A stretch of 64,000 nucleotides of DNA from assembly GCF_017308975.1 (NCBI RefSeq), contig NZ_JADWPD010000042.1, positions 1 through 64,000 of the forward strand, written 5' to 3'. Of this stretch, positions 15,976-25,253 are shown in pieces (the first letter of the stretch is position 1; the number at the start of each line of letters is the position of its first letter). Under the pieces are notes generated by a model, which was given only the letters and a program-made list of their open reading frames with translations, did not search any database and was not told the origin of the DNA. The translations under genes and the position numbers were made by a program. The stretch comes from Amycolatopsis sp. MtRt-6. GTDB lineage: Bacteria > Actinomycetota > Actinomycetes > Mycobacteriales > Pseudonocardiaceae.

Positions 15976-18042
15976 ATGCGTGATGATGTGGTCGAAGCGA
16001 GTGCGGTGGTCGGGCACCCGCCGGACGTGGTGTGGCAGATCGTCGGATCGCCGGAGTGGTACTCGCGGTTCGTGCCGGAGATCAGCTGGTGCGAGATCCA
16101 GGAGCCGGCCGGGCGCGGGCGCGGCCCGAAGGGCGTGATCCGGATCGTCCCCGCGCGGGGACCGATGTTCGAGACGCAGATGCAGGCCGTCGTCTACCGG
16201 CCGGGCGAGCACGTCGTGTGGTGCGGGGTCCCCGACGAGGGCACCTGGGTCTCCCTCGAGCTGAGACCACTGGCCGGCGGCGGGACCGAGCTGTTCGTGC
16301 GGATGATGCTGCCGCCGGCGCACGTCGACCTGGTGTCGTCGATCAAGAAGGACGTCCGCGCGCTCGGCCGGCGCCTCGAGCTGCACCTGGCCGGCGAGCA
16401 CGACCCCGAAGCCGACGGCGAGACCAACAAGGCCACCAAGCTGCGCACCACCAGCATCCTGCTGCGCGCCGGCGTGCTCAGCGCCGGCCGGCCGGACAAG
16501 CTCGCGCGCCAGCTGAACTCCCTCGCGCAGTGGGGCGCCACGGTCGCGGGCGGCTACCAGGCCGCCGCGGCCCGCGTCCCGGACGAGCTCGCCCTGCACG
16601 ACGAGCGCAGCGTCCGCACCTTCCGGCAGGTCCAGGAGCGCAGTGACCGGCTCGCCAACGCGCTCAGCGAACTCGGCGTCGTCGAGCGCGACCGGATCGC
16701 GCTGATGTGCCGCAACCACTCCGCGATGATCGAGTCGTTCGTCGCGGCCAGCAAACTCGGCGCCGACGTCATCCTGCTGAACACCGGCCTGTCCGCCGCC
16801 TCGGTCAAGGACGTCATCGCCGAGCACCAGCCGTCCGCCGTGCTGGCCGACGACGAGTTCGCGCAGACCATCGCCAACGTGCCGGGCGACTTCGCCCGGA
16901 TCAGCACCTGGCCGGACGCCGACGCCGGCTACCCCACCGTCGACGAGCTGATCCACGCCGCGCCCGCCGACCGCCCGAAGCCGGTCGAGCGGCCGGGACG
17001 GCTGATCGTGCTCACCTCCGGCACCACCGGCACGCCGAAGGGCGCGCGCCGCCCCACGCCGAAGGGGCTGGGGACCGCCGCGGCGATCCTCGACCGGATC
17101 CCGCTGCGCGCCGGCGACCGGCTGCTCGTGGCCGCGCCGCTGTTCCACACCTGGGGCCTCGCCGCGATGCAGATCGGCATGGCGCTGCGGTCGTCGCTCG
17201 CGCTGATCCGCAAGTTCGACGCCGAAGAGACGTTGCGGACGATCGCCGAGCAGAAGTGCGACGCGCTGTTCGCGGTGCCGATCATGCTGCAGCGCATCAT
17301 GGACCTGCCGGAACGGGTCCGCGCGCGCTACGACCTGTCGTCGCTGCGGATCGTGGCCAGCAGCGGCTCGGCGTTGTCCGGGTCGTTCGTCACGCAGTTC
17401 ATGGACACCTTCGGCGACATCCTCTACAACTTCTACGGCTCGACCGAGGTGTCCTGGGCGAGCATCGCCGACCCGGCCGACCTGCGCGCGGCGCCGACGA
17501 CGGCCGGCCGCTGCCCGCTCGGCACCCGGCTGGCAATCCTGGACGAGGACCGCAAGCCGGTGCCGCCGGGCGGTGAGGGCCAGATCTTCGTCGGCAACGA
17601 CATGCTGTTCGAGGGCTACACGAGCGGCACCGACCCGGCCCGCGCGGCGGACATGATGGCCAGCGGCGACGTCGGCTACCTCGACGCGGCCGGCCGCCTG
17701 TTCGTCACCGGCCGCGCCGACGAGATGATCGTCTCCGGCGGCGAGAACGTGTTCCCGCGCCCGGTCGAGGAGGCACTGGTGGCGCTCCCGGGCGTGCACG
17801 ACGCGGCGGTGGTCGGCGTGGCGGACGCGGAGTGGGGCCAGCGCCTGGCGGCGTACGTCGTCCCGCGGCGGGGCGCGTCCCTGCACGCGGAGGACATCCG
17901 GCAGTACATCCACCACCGCCTGGCCCGGTTCGCGGTGCCGCGGGACGTGTACTTCGTGCCGGACCTGCCGCGGAACGCCACGGGCAAAATCCTCAAGCGC
18001 CTCCTGCACGACGACACCTGGCCGGCGACCAGCGAATACTGA
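15976..18042 (+). CDS. SRPBCC domain fused to an acyl-CoA synthetase (AMP-binding enzyme)
   Basis: 688 residues. Residues 1-150 form a SRPBCC/polyketide-cyclase-like ligand-binding domain (VVGHPPDVVWQIVGSPEWYS, GEHVVWCGVPDEGTWVSLEL). From about 175 an ANL adenylating enzyme follows: phosphate loop LTSGTTGTPKGARR, AAPLFHTWG, FYGSTEVSWAS, hinge GRADEMIVSGGENVFPRPVEE and the catalytic Lys in NATGKILKRLL. ANL acyl-CoA synthetases activate carboxylic acids with ATP and CoA. The N-terminal domain may deliver or select a hydrophobic acyl substrate, which is inference from the fusion. The gene stands alone, convergent with the GyrI-like gene two bases away. Confidence 0.88.
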   Translation: MRDDVVEASAVVGHPPDVVWQIVGSPEWYSRFVPEISWCEIQEPAGRGRGPKGVIRIVPARGPMFETQMQAVVYRPGEHVVWCGVPDEGTWVSLELRPLAGGGTELFVRMMLPPAHVDLVSSIKKDVRALGRRLELHLAGEHDPEADGETNKATKLRTTSILLRAGVLSAGRPDKLARQLNSLAQWGATVAGGYQAAAARVPDELALHDERSVRTFRQVQERSDRLANALSELGVVERDRIALMCRNHSAMIESFVAASKLGADVILLNTGLSAASVKDVIAEHQPSAVLADDEFAQTIANVPGDFARISTWPDADAGYPTVDELIHAAPADRPKPVERPGRLIVLTSGTTGTPKGARRPTPKGLGTAAAILDRIPLRAGDRLLVAAPLFHTWGLAAMQIGMALRSSLALIRKFDAEETLRTIAEQKCDALFAVPIMLQRIMDLPERVRARYDLSSLRIVASSGSALSGSFVTQFMDTFGDILYNFYGSTEVSWASIADPADLRAAPTTAGRCPLGTRLAILDEDRKPVPPGGEGQIFVGNDMLFEGYTSGTDPARAADMMASGDVGYLDAAGRLFVTGRADEMIVSGGENVFPRPVEEALVALPGVHDAAVVGVADAEWGQRLAAYVVPRRGASLHAEDIRQYIHHRLARFAVPRDVYFVPDLPRNATGKILKRLLHDDTWPATSEY

Positions 18043-18044
18043 TC

Positions 18045-18644
18045 TCAGCCGACCGGCTGCCGCAGCACCGTCCGCAGCTTCGCGGGCTCGACGCGCCGGG
18101 GGTCGCCGAGGTACACCTCGTGGTGCAGGCCGGTCGGCTTCAGGCCCCGCTCCGGCAGGAACTCGTCGTGCAGGCGAGCCAGCAGGGGGCCTTCGTCGTC
18201 GTAGGGGCCGACGTGGAGCGCCTGCGCGCAGCGGCCTTCGCGCAGCTTCTCCCACCGGACCGGCGCGTCGAGCTTCTTCTTGCGCCGCACCGTTTCCCGG
18301 GCTTCCTCGACGGCGTCCGCACCGATCCACGACGGTTGCGCGATGAGCATCGTCCACTGCCAGGAGTCCTTGGCGCGCACGGTGAAGGCGGCGTAGTCCT
18401 CCGCCCACCACAGGCCTTCCAGCGGACCCACGACGAAGTCCTCGCCGCGCTGTTTCGCCGCCATCTTGATCGTGTAGGCGAAGGTGTAGAGCGCCTCGAC
18501 GGCCTTCTGGTAGCTCTCCGCCGTGTTCGGGTTGCCGCGGCCGTCGATCGCGAGGAACTGCTGCGCGGGGACGTCGAGCAGTGCCCAGTCCGGGTTCTTG
18601 GGCGCGTAGAGCTGCTTGAGGTCCTTCTTGATGTCGTACGGCAT
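18045..18644 (-). CDS. GyrI-like small-molecule-binding protein
   Basis: 199 residues starting MPYDIKKDLKQLYAPKNPDW, the N-terminus typical of stand-alone GyrI-like (SHOCT-free, BmrR effector-domain fold) proteins. Further family features are QQFLAIDGRGNPN, EGLWWAEDY and LHVGPYDDEGPLLARLHDEF. These proteins bind or hydrolyse hydrophobic or cyclopropanoid compounds in the cytosol. The start codon overlaps the PadR stop by one base (TGATG), so both are co-translated and the protein probably handles the compound sensed in that operon. Confidence 0.85.
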   Translation of the reverse strand: MPYDIKKDLKQLYAPKNPDWALLDVPAQQFLAIDGRGNPNTAESYQKAVEALYTFAYTIKMAAKQRGEDFVVGPLEGLWWAEDYAAFTVRAKDSWQWTMLIAQPSWIGADAVEEARETVRRKKKLDAPVRWEKLREGRCAQALHVGPYDDEGPLLARLHDEFLPERGLKPTGLHHEVYLGDPRRVEPAKLRTVLRQPVG

Positions 18645-19153
18645 CAGGTCATTCCTTCCAGCCAGCGGGCTTCCGCCTCGAGTTGGGCGAGGGAGTAGTC
18701 GAAGATCGCCCGGACGAACGGCGGGGCGTGGTCCTGGGCCGCGGCGGCGCGCCGCACCTCGGCCAGCCGCTCCCCGACCGCTTCCGCGCGCTTGGCCAGC
18801 GCGGCCGCGAGCCGTTCGGGTGGGATGGCCGGGCTGTTGGCCAGGCCGACGAGCACGGGCGGGTGCACCGGACGCAGCTCGGCGATGGCGGCTTCGGCGG
18901 CGGCCGCGCACGCCTGCCGGCCCGCTTCGGTGGCCGTGAACGTCTTCTTGGCCTTGGGGTGCGCGCGTTCGCCTTCGACCTCGGCGACCAGGCCTTTGTC
19001 GCGGAGTTTGCCCAGGACGTAGTAGATCGAGCTGAAGCCGAGCGCCGTCCAGTCGCGCATGCCGCGCTCGGAGACGACCTCGTCCAGCTCGTAGCCGTGC
19101 CTCGGCCGCTCGGCGACCAGGCCGAGCACCGTCAGTTCCGCGTCGGTCAGCAC
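18644..19153 (-). CDS. PadR-family transcriptional regulator
   Basis: 169 residues from a GTG. PadR winged HTH: LTVLGLVAERPRHGYELDEV, then SIYYVLGKLRDKGLVAEVEG, followed by a helical C-terminal dimerisation half (LAQLEAEARWLEGMT). It is the first gene of a two-gene operon with the GyrI-like protein. A 20-bp dyad four bases upstream of the start is a strong candidate for its own operator, so autorepression lifted by a small hydrophobic ligand is likely. Confidence 0.9.
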   Translation of the reverse strand: MLTDAELTVLGLVAERPRHGYELDEVVSERGMRDWTALGFSSIYYVLGKLRDKGLVAEVEGERAHPKAKKTFTATEAGRQACAAAAEAAIAELRPVHPPVLVGLANSPAIPPERLAAALAKRAEAVGERLAEVRRAAAAQDHAPPFVRAIFDYSLAQLEAEARWLEGMT

Positions 19154-19157
19154 CGCC

Positions 19158-19177
19158 GTACTCTAGCACTAGAATAC
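19158..19177. promoter_or_regulatory. Dyad operator upstream of padR-like gene
   Basis: GTACTCTAGCACTAGAATAC: 9-bp arms matching at eight positions around CA, ending four bases before the PadR GTG. It contains -10-like sequence on the minus strand (TATTCT). Probable autoregulatory PadR site overlapping the promoter. Confidence 0.6.
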
Positions 19178-19245
19178 TCGGCTTCCCGAAATTGTCGGTG
19201 GGTGCTGGCATGCTTCAGCGAAGACCGGAAAGCGAGGGGAGAACA

Positions 19246-20565
19246 GTGGGGGGACAGGTGGTGACGGCAGTGCCGTGGACCGCGGAACGCGTGGCCGGAA
19301 TGGCGCCGGATCCCGCTTCGGAGAAGGCGGGCCGGGCGCTGGCCGCGCCGGCTCGGTGGTCGGGCGCGGGTGCGTCCGAAGACGCCGTGTGGGGCTTCTG
19401 CCAGGGCAGTGGCAAGAAGCCGTACCAGACGTGCGTCGAGCTCGCCGAGCCCGCGTTCCGGTGTTCCTGTCCCAGCCGGAAGTTCCCGTGCAAGCACGCG
19501 CTGGGGCTGCTGATGCTGTGGGCGGCCGGGCGGATCGACGCCGCGGAGCCGCCCGAGTGGGTGCACACGTGGCTGGCCGAACGCGCCGACCGCGCCCGGC
19601 GGGCGGAGAAGCGCGCCGAGGCGGCGGGGCCGAAGGACGAGGAAGCGGCCGCCCGGCGTGCTTCCGAACGGGCGGCCCGCGTCGAAAGCGGCGTCGCGGA
19701 GCTGAAGGTCTGGCTGACCGACCGGATCGGCGCCGGCTTCGCGGGGTTCGAGCGCACCGGCGGCGAAGAGCTGCGCACGGTCGCGGCGCGGATGGTCGAC
19801 GCGCAGGCGTCCGGCCTCGCGGGCGGCCTCCGCCGGGCGGCGGGGATCGTCGGCCGGCGCGACTGGCCGGAGGCGCTGCTGGCCGAGCTGTCCCAGCTGT
19901 ACCTGCTCGCCGACGCGGCCACGCGGTTGGCGTCCCTGCCGCCGGCGTTGGCGGAGACGGTCCGCACCCGGCTCGGGTTCTCGGTGGAGACGGCCAAGGT
20001 CCTGGAGAGCGGCGAGCGCGTCGCGGACGAGTGGCTGATCACGGGCGCGGCGGACGAGGAGAACGACCGGTTGCTGACCCGCCGCACGTGGTTGCGCGGC
20101 CTCGGCACGGGCCGGGACGCGCTGGTGCTGTCGTTCGCGCCACCGGGCCGTCCCCTCGACACGTCGTTGCCACCGGGCCACCGGCTGACGGCGGAGCTGG
20201 CGTTCCACCCGGGCGCGGCACCGCTGCGGGCGTTGGTGGCCGAGCGCGGGATCCCGTTGCCGGCCCCGACGGCCGAAGGAGGGTCGATCTCGGCCGCACT
20301 GGCGACGTACGCGCGGGCCATGGCGGCGGATCCCTGGCTGGAACGCTGGCCGGTGCTGCTGTCGGGCGTGACCCCCGCCGAGCACGCGGGTGGCTGGTGT
20401 CTGTCCGAAAAGGACGGAACGGCGCTGCCACTGGTGCCCTCGGTGTTCCCGTGGTCGTTGCTGGCGTTGTCGGCGGGTCGCCCGCTGACGGTGGCGGCCG
20501 AATGGAGCCCGGCGGGGTTGCGGCCGTTGACGTGCTGGCACGAGAACCGGGCGGTGCGGCTGTGA
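19246..20565 (+). CDS. SWIM zinc-finger protein, first gene of a MoxR/VWA cassette
   Basis: 439 residues; the GTG at 19246 is preceded by GAGGGGAGAACA. The SWIM motif CSCPSRKFPCKHALGLL (C-x-C-xn-C-x-H) lies at about residue 73-90, after a DAVWGFCQGSGKKPY segment. The remaining helical part is rich in Arg and Glu (100-190) and lacks a known catalytic motif. SWIM domains bind DNA or proteins through zinc. Next in order are DUF5691, a MoxR ATPase, DUF5682 and a VWA protein, spaced 43 bases and then three 4-base overlaps, so the five act together. The role in the cassette is unknown. Confidence 0.85.
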   Translation: MGGQVVTAVPWTAERVAGMAPDPASEKAGRALAAPARWSGAGASEDAVWGFCQGSGKKPYQTCVELAEPAFRCSCPSRKFPCKHALGLLMLWAAGRIDAAEPPEWVHTWLAERADRARRAEKRAEAAGPKDEEAAARRASERAARVESGVAELKVWLTDRIGAGFAGFERTGGEELRTVAARMVDAQASGLAGGLRRAAGIVGRRDWPEALLAELSQLYLLADAATRLASLPPALAETVRTRLGFSVETAKVLESGERVADEWLITGAADEENDRLLTRRTWLRGLGTGRDALVLSFAPPGRPLDTSLPPGHRLTAELAFHPGAAPLRALVAERGIPLPAPTAEGGSISAALATYARAMAADPWLERWPVLLSGVTPAEHAGGWCLSEKDGTALPLVPSVFPWSLLALSAGRPLTVAAEWSPAGLRPLTCWHENRAVRL

Positions 20566-20608
20566 ACGTCTTTTCCCCGCACCACATCCGGAAACCGGAG
20601 GTCCGCCC

Positions 20609-21994
20609 GTGAAAGCCTGGGAAGATCTCGTCGGCACCGCCCTCCTTGGCACCCGGCGGCGCACCCTCGACCCCGCCACCCAGCCACCGGCCGTCCGGGA
20701 GCTCCTCGCCGACCGCCGAGACCCCGCCGAACAACTGCTCGCCGCCGCGGCCGTGCTCAGCACCTACCGCAGGGCCGGCCGGCAGCCGCTCCGCGACGTC
20801 CGGCCGCTGCCCGTCGCCGCCGAAGACGAGCGACCCTTCGTGCCCCCGCTCGCGCGGGAACGGCTCGGCCGCCTCCTCGCCGCCAGCCATCCCGACCTCC
20901 TGCTCGAATGGCTCGGCATCGTCGCCGGCACCGGTTACCGGCTCCCGCCGGAGACCCTGCCGCTGCTCGCCGAGGCCGCCCGCACCAAAGCCGCGCTGCG
21001 GAGCCCGCTGGCCGCCGTCGCCGGGCCGACCGGCGCCTGGCTCGGGCAACGCAATCCCGACTGGGCCTTCCTCGCCGCACCCGCGGAAGAGCAGGCCGAC
21101 GTCTGGCAGTACGGCAGCCTCGCCCAGCGCCGTCGCTGGCTCGCCGCCAAGCTCGCCGAAGACCCCGACGCCGCCCGGGAAGCCCTCATCGCTTCCTGGA
21201 AGAGCGAGCCCGCCGACGTCCGGGCCGACTTCCTCGGCGTGCTCGCCGGGCACGTCCGGGCCGACGACGAAGCCTTCCTCGAAGCCGCGCTGACCGACCG
21301 CGCGGCCGCCGTCCGGGAACAGGCCGCCGAGCTGCTCGGGCGGCTGCCCGGCACGCGCTACGGACGCGGCATGGCCGAACGGCTCAAACCGCTGGTCCAC
21401 CGCCGGAACCGGGTGCTCACCGTCGCCCTGCCCCCGGGCGAGCGCGGCGACGGCACGGTCCGGCTGCGCACCCTCGTCGCGGCCGCTCCACTGTCCTTCT
21501 GGACCGAGTTCGGCCCACCCGCCGAGGTCGTGCGGATGACCGTCGAAGGCTGCCCGGCCGCCGTGCTGCGGGACTCCTGGGCCACCGCCGCCCTGCGGCA
21601 GCGCGACGAAACCTGGGCGCAGGCCCTCATCGGCGCCGACCCCGGCGGGCGCACCACGCCACCGTTGCTCGGTGTGCTGAGCCCGGCGAGCCAGGCCGCC
21701 ACCATCGGGCACCTGATCAGCCGGCTGCCCGTCGAATCGTTCGCGCGGCTGGTGCACGAACTGCCCCGGCCGTGGACGAAGGAGCTCGGCACCGCACTGC
21801 TCGACTGGATCGCCCGCCAGGACGACCACCGCCTGGTCTCGCACGCCGCCGTCGTGATCGCCCGTGCGGTCCCGGCGGAGTGCCTGCGCCACCCGCTGGC
21901 CACCACCCGCCTGACCATGGACGCCGGGCCGTGGCGCCGGGCGCTCACCGAAACCCTGAACTTCCGCCGCGAAATGTACGAGGAGCTCGCATGA
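20609..21994 (+). CDS. DUF5691-family helical protein
   Basis: 461 residues from GTG. Starts KAWEDLVGTALLGTRRR, the conserved opening of DUF5691 proteins. The rest is HEAT-like alpha-helical repeats (ERLGRLLAASHPDLLLEWLG, ALIASWKSEPADVRADFLGV, ELLGRLPGTRYG) with no catalytic signature. Its stop overlaps the MoxR start (ATGA). A scaffold or adaptor role for the AAA ATPase is plausible. Confidence 0.8.
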   Translation: MKAWEDLVGTALLGTRRRTLDPATQPPAVRELLADRRDPAEQLLAAAAVLSTYRRAGRQPLRDVRPLPVAAEDERPFVPPLARERLGRLLAASHPDLLLEWLGIVAGTGYRLPPETLPLLAEAARTKAALRSPLAAVAGPTGAWLGQRNPDWAFLAAPAEEQADVWQYGSLAQRRRWLAAKLAEDPDAAREALIASWKSEPADVRADFLGVLAGHVRADDEAFLEAALTDRAAAVREQAAELLGRLPGTRYGRGMAERLKPLVHRRNRVLTVALPPGERGDGTVRLRTLVAAAPLSFWTEFGPPAEVVRMTVEGCPAAVLRDSWATAALRQRDETWAQALIGADPGGRTTPPLLGVLSPASQAATIGHLISRLPVESFARLVHELPRPWTKELGTALLDWIARQDDHRLVSHAAVVIARAVPAECLRHPLATTRLTMDAGPWRRALTETLNFRREMYEELA

Positions 21995-23076
21995 CCGCCC
22001 CCACCGTCCTCCGGCCGCACGCCGAACAGGACCACGCCGCCGAGCTGGCCGCGCTGGCCGCCGCCGACGACCGGGCCAAGCCGCCCAACTGGAACCTGTC
22101 GCCGTGGGCCGTCGTCGAGTACCTCCTCGGCGGCACCCTGGCCGACGGCACCGTGATCACCCCGAAGTACGTCGGCCCGCGGCGGCTGATCGAGGTCGCC
22201 GTCGCCACCCTCGCCACGGATCGCGCGCTGCTGCTGCTCGGCGTGCCCGGCACGGCGAAGACGTGGGTGTCCGAACACCTCTCCGCGGCCATCAGCGGTG
22301 ATTCGACGCTGCTGGTGCAGGGCACCGCGGGCACGTCCGAGGAGTCGATCCGCTACGGCTGGAACTACGCCCGGCTGATCGCCGAGGGCCCGAGCGCCGC
22401 CGCGCTCGTCGAAAGCCCGGTGCTGCGCGCGATGCGCGACGGCAAGCTGGCCCGGCTCGAAGAGCTGACGCGCATCCCCGCGGACGTCCAGGACTCGCTG
22501 ATCACCATCCTGTCCGAGAAGACGCTGCCGGTCCCCGAGCTGGGCACCGAGGTGCAGGCGCGCCCGGGCTTCAACCTGATCGCGACGGCGAACAACCGCG
22601 ACAAGGGCGTCAACGAGCTGTCGAGCGCGCTGCGGCGGCGGTTCAACACGGTCGTGCTGCCGCTGCCGGACAGCGCCGAAGCCGAGGTCGAGATCGTCAG
22701 CAGGCGGGTCGCCGAGCTGGGCGCGTCGCTGAAGCTGCCCGCGGAAGCCGCCGAGCTGGCCGAGATCCGCCGGGTGGTCACGGTGTTCCGCGAGCTGCGT
22801 TCGGGCCGCACCGAAGACGGCCGCACGGCGGTGAAGTCGCCGTCCGGCACGCTGTCGACCGCGGAGGCGATCAGCGTGCTCACCGGCGGGCTCGCCCTGG
22901 CCGCCCACTTCGGCGACGGCGTGCTGCGCCCGCACGACGTCGCGGCGGGCATCCACGGCGCCGTGGTCAAGGATCCGGTGGCCGACCGCGCGATCTGGAT
23001 CGAATACCTGGAAACCGTGGTCCGCGAACGCGACGGCTGGGCCGACTTCTACCGGGCGGGCCAGGAGATCTCTTGA
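21991..23076 (+). CDS. MoxR-type AAA+ ATPase
   Basis: 361 residues. Walker A GVPGTAKTW, a Walker B-like segment LTRIPADVQDSLITILSEK, sensor 1 LIATANNRDKG and the arginine region SSALRRRFNTVVLPLP follow the MoxR order. MoxR ATPases act as chaperones that remodel partner proteins, usually together with a VWA protein binding a metal. Here the VWA partner is encoded two genes downstream in the same overlapping operon. ATG at 21991 overlaps the DUF5691 stop. Confidence 0.93.
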   Translation: MTAPTVLRPHAEQDHAAELAALAAADDRAKPPNWNLSPWAVVEYLLGGTLADGTVITPKYVGPRRLIEVAVATLATDRALLLLGVPGTAKTWVSEHLSAAISGDSTLLVQGTAGTSEESIRYGWNYARLIAEGPSAAALVESPVLRAMRDGKLARLEELTRIPADVQDSLITILSEKTLPVPELGTEVQARPGFNLIATANNRDKGVNELSSALRRRFNTVVLPLPDSAEAEVEIVSRRVAELGASLKLPAEAAELAEIRRVVTVFRELRSGRTEDGRTAVKSPSGTLSTAEAISVLTGGLALAAHFGDGVLRPHDVAAGIHGAVVKDPVADRAIWIEYLETVVRERDGWADFYRAGQEIS

Positions 23077-25253
23077 CCACACACCTGCTCGGCATCCGCC
23101 ACCACGGCCCGGGGTCCGCCCGGGCCGTGGCGACGCGGCTCGCCGAACTCGAACCCGACGTCGTCCTCATCGAGGGCCCGCCCGAGGCCGACGCCCTGGT
23201 CGAACTCACCGAAGACCCGGCCATGCGGCCGCCGGTCGCGCTGCTGGCCTACGCCCCCGACGACGTCTCGCGCGCCGCGTTCTGGCCGTTCGCCGTCTTC
23301 AGCCCCGAATGGCAGGCGCTCACCTACGCCCGCGAGGCCGGCATCCCGGTCCGGTTCTGCGACCTCCCGGCCGCGCACACGTTCGCCGCGGCGCCGGACG
23401 AGCACGCCGGCCCGCCGGTCGATCCGCTGGCCCTGCTGGCCTCGGCCGGCGGCTACGACGACCCGGAACGCTGGTGGGACGACGTCGTCGAGTCGCGGCG
23501 GGACACCGAAAACCCGTTCGAGGTGATCGCCGACGCGATGACCGCGGTGCGCGAGGACGAAGAACCGCCGCGGGGCAACGAAGCCCGGCGCGAGGCCTAC
23601 ATGCGCTCGGTGCTGCGCCGCACCCGCAAGGACGGCTTCGAGAACATCGCCGTCGTCTGCGGGGCGTGGCACGTGCCCGCGCTGGCCGACCCGCTGCCGC
23701 CGGCGTCGCACGACCAGGCCGTCCTCAAAGGACTCCCGAAGCGGAAGGTCGCGTGCACCTGGGTGCCGTGGACGCACGGGCGCCTCGCCACGGCCAGCGG
23801 CTACGGCGCGGGCGTGCGCTCGCCCGGCTGGTACCACCACCTCTTCACCACGGCCGGCGACGTCACCACCCGCTGGCTGGCCGGTGTCGCCGCGGTGCTG
23901 CGGGAGGAGGACCTGCCCGTCTCGACCGCGCACGTCATCGAGGCGGTCCGCCTCGCCGAGACCCTGGCCACGCTGCGGGGCCGGTCGTCGGCCGGGCTCG
24001 CCGAGGTCACCGAAGCCACCCGGTCCGTGCTGTGCGGCGGCGACGAGGTGCAGGTCGAGCTCGTCACGCGGCGGCTGGTGGTCGGTGAACGGCTCGGCGA
24101 GGTACCCGGCCGCGTCCCGCAGCCGCCGCTGGCCGCGGACCTGACCGCGACCGCGAAACGCCTGCGGCTCAAGAAGGACCCGATCGTCAAGGAGCTCGAC
24201 CTCGACCTGCGCACGCCGGGCGGGCTCGACCGCTCGAAGCTGCTGCACCGGCTGCGGATCCTCGGCATCGAGTGGGGCAGCCGCGAGGCGTCGGCGCGGC
24301 GGAACAAGGGCACGTTCCGCGAAACGTGGGCGCTCTGCTGGGAACCGTCGTTCGAGGTCGACCTGGTCGCGGCGGCGGTGTACGGCACCACCGTGCCCTC
24401 GGCGGCCACCGCCGCGGTCCGCGGCACGGTCGAAGGCACGCCCCCGCTCGACGAGGTCACCACGGCCGTCGAAAACTGCCTGCTCGCCGACCTGCCGGAG
24501 GCGCTGCCCGAAGCACTGGCGGCGCTCGACGCCCGGGCGGCGGCGGACGCGGACGTCGCCCGGCTGATGTCGGCCCTGCCGGCGCTGGCCAGGGCAACCC
24601 GCTACGGCAACGTCCGCGGCACCGACACCGGCGCGCTGCGGGCGGTCGCCGACCGGATGCTGGACCGCATCTGCGCCGGCCTGCCACCGGCCACCCACGG
24701 CATCGACGACGACGCCGCGGCCCGGCTGGCCCAGCTGGTCGACGGGGTGCACGACGCGACCGCCCTGCTGGGCGACGAGCCGAAGGAACGCTGGCTGGCG
24801 GCGCTGGCCCGGCTGGCGGAACGGCCGTCGCTGCCCCCACTGCTGGCCGGGCGGCTCACCCGGATCCTGCACGACGCCGGGCAGTTCGACGCGCTCGACG
24901 TCGAGCTGCGGCTGGGTCGCGCGCTCACGCCGGGCGTCACGCCCTCGGCGGGCGCGGCGTACGTCGAAGGCTTCTTCGACGGCGGGGCCCTGCTGCTGGT
25001 GCACGACGAAAGCCTGCTGCGGGTGATCGACGCGTGGCTGGCGGCGATCCCCCCCGACCTCTTCACCGAGGTGCTTCCGTTGCTGCGCCGCACTTTCGGG
25101 GCCTTCAGCGGCCCCGAGAAGCGGGCGATCGGGCAGCGCGCGGCCGGGCTCGCCGGCGCCGCGCGGGCCGTGGCGCCGGCCGACGAACTCGACGAGGACC
25201 GGGCCGAGCGCGTGCTGCCGGTGCTGGCGACGCTGCTGGGGGTGGGGACATGA
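23073..25253 (+). CDS. DUF5682-family protein
   Basis: 726 residues beginning at TTG (TTGA overlap with the MoxR stop). The opening LLGIRHHGPGSARAVATRLA and VLIEGPPEADALVEL are the DUF5682 hallmark and resemble TraB/ChaN-type folds, with conserved His-His and Glu. NIAVVCGAWHVPAL in the middle repeats that theme. The C-terminal half is helical. It may be the enzymatic or effector component of the cassette; no activity is established. Confidence 0.82.
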   Translation: MTTHLLGIRHHGPGSARAVATRLAELEPDVVLIEGPPEADALVELTEDPAMRPPVALLAYAPDDVSRAAFWPFAVFSPEWQALTYAREAGIPVRFCDLPAAHTFAAAPDEHAGPPVDPLALLASAGGYDDPERWWDDVVESRRDTENPFEVIADAMTAVREDEEPPRGNEARREAYMRSVLRRTRKDGFENIAVVCGAWHVPALADPLPPASHDQAVLKGLPKRKVACTWVPWTHGRLATASGYGAGVRSPGWYHHLFTTAGDVTTRWLAGVAAVLREEDLPVSTAHVIEAVRLAETLATLRGRSSAGLAEVTEATRSVLCGGDEVQVELVTRRLVVGERLGEVPGRVPQPPLAADLTATAKRLRLKKDPIVKELDLDLRTPGGLDRSKLLHRLRILGIEWGSREASARRNKGTFRETWALCWEPSFEVDLVAAAVYGTTVPSAATAAVRGTVEGTPPLDEVTTAVENCLLADLPEALPEALAALDARAAADADVARLMSALPALARATRYGNVRGTDTGALRAVADRMLDRICAGLPPATHGIDDDAAARLAQLVDGVHDATALLGDEPKERWLAALARLAERPSLPPLLAGRLTRILHDAGQFDALDVELRLGRALTPGVTPSAGAAYVEGFFDGGALLLVHDESLLRVIDAWLAAIPPDLFTEVLPLLRRTFGAFSGPEKRAIGQRAAGLAGAARAVAPADELDEDRAERVLPVLATLLGVGT

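Noticed and set aside
15826..18411. 861-residue open frame on the minus strand
   Set aside because: Antisense to the SRPBCC/acyl-CoA synthetase fusion, with repetitive Arg/Val composition only.
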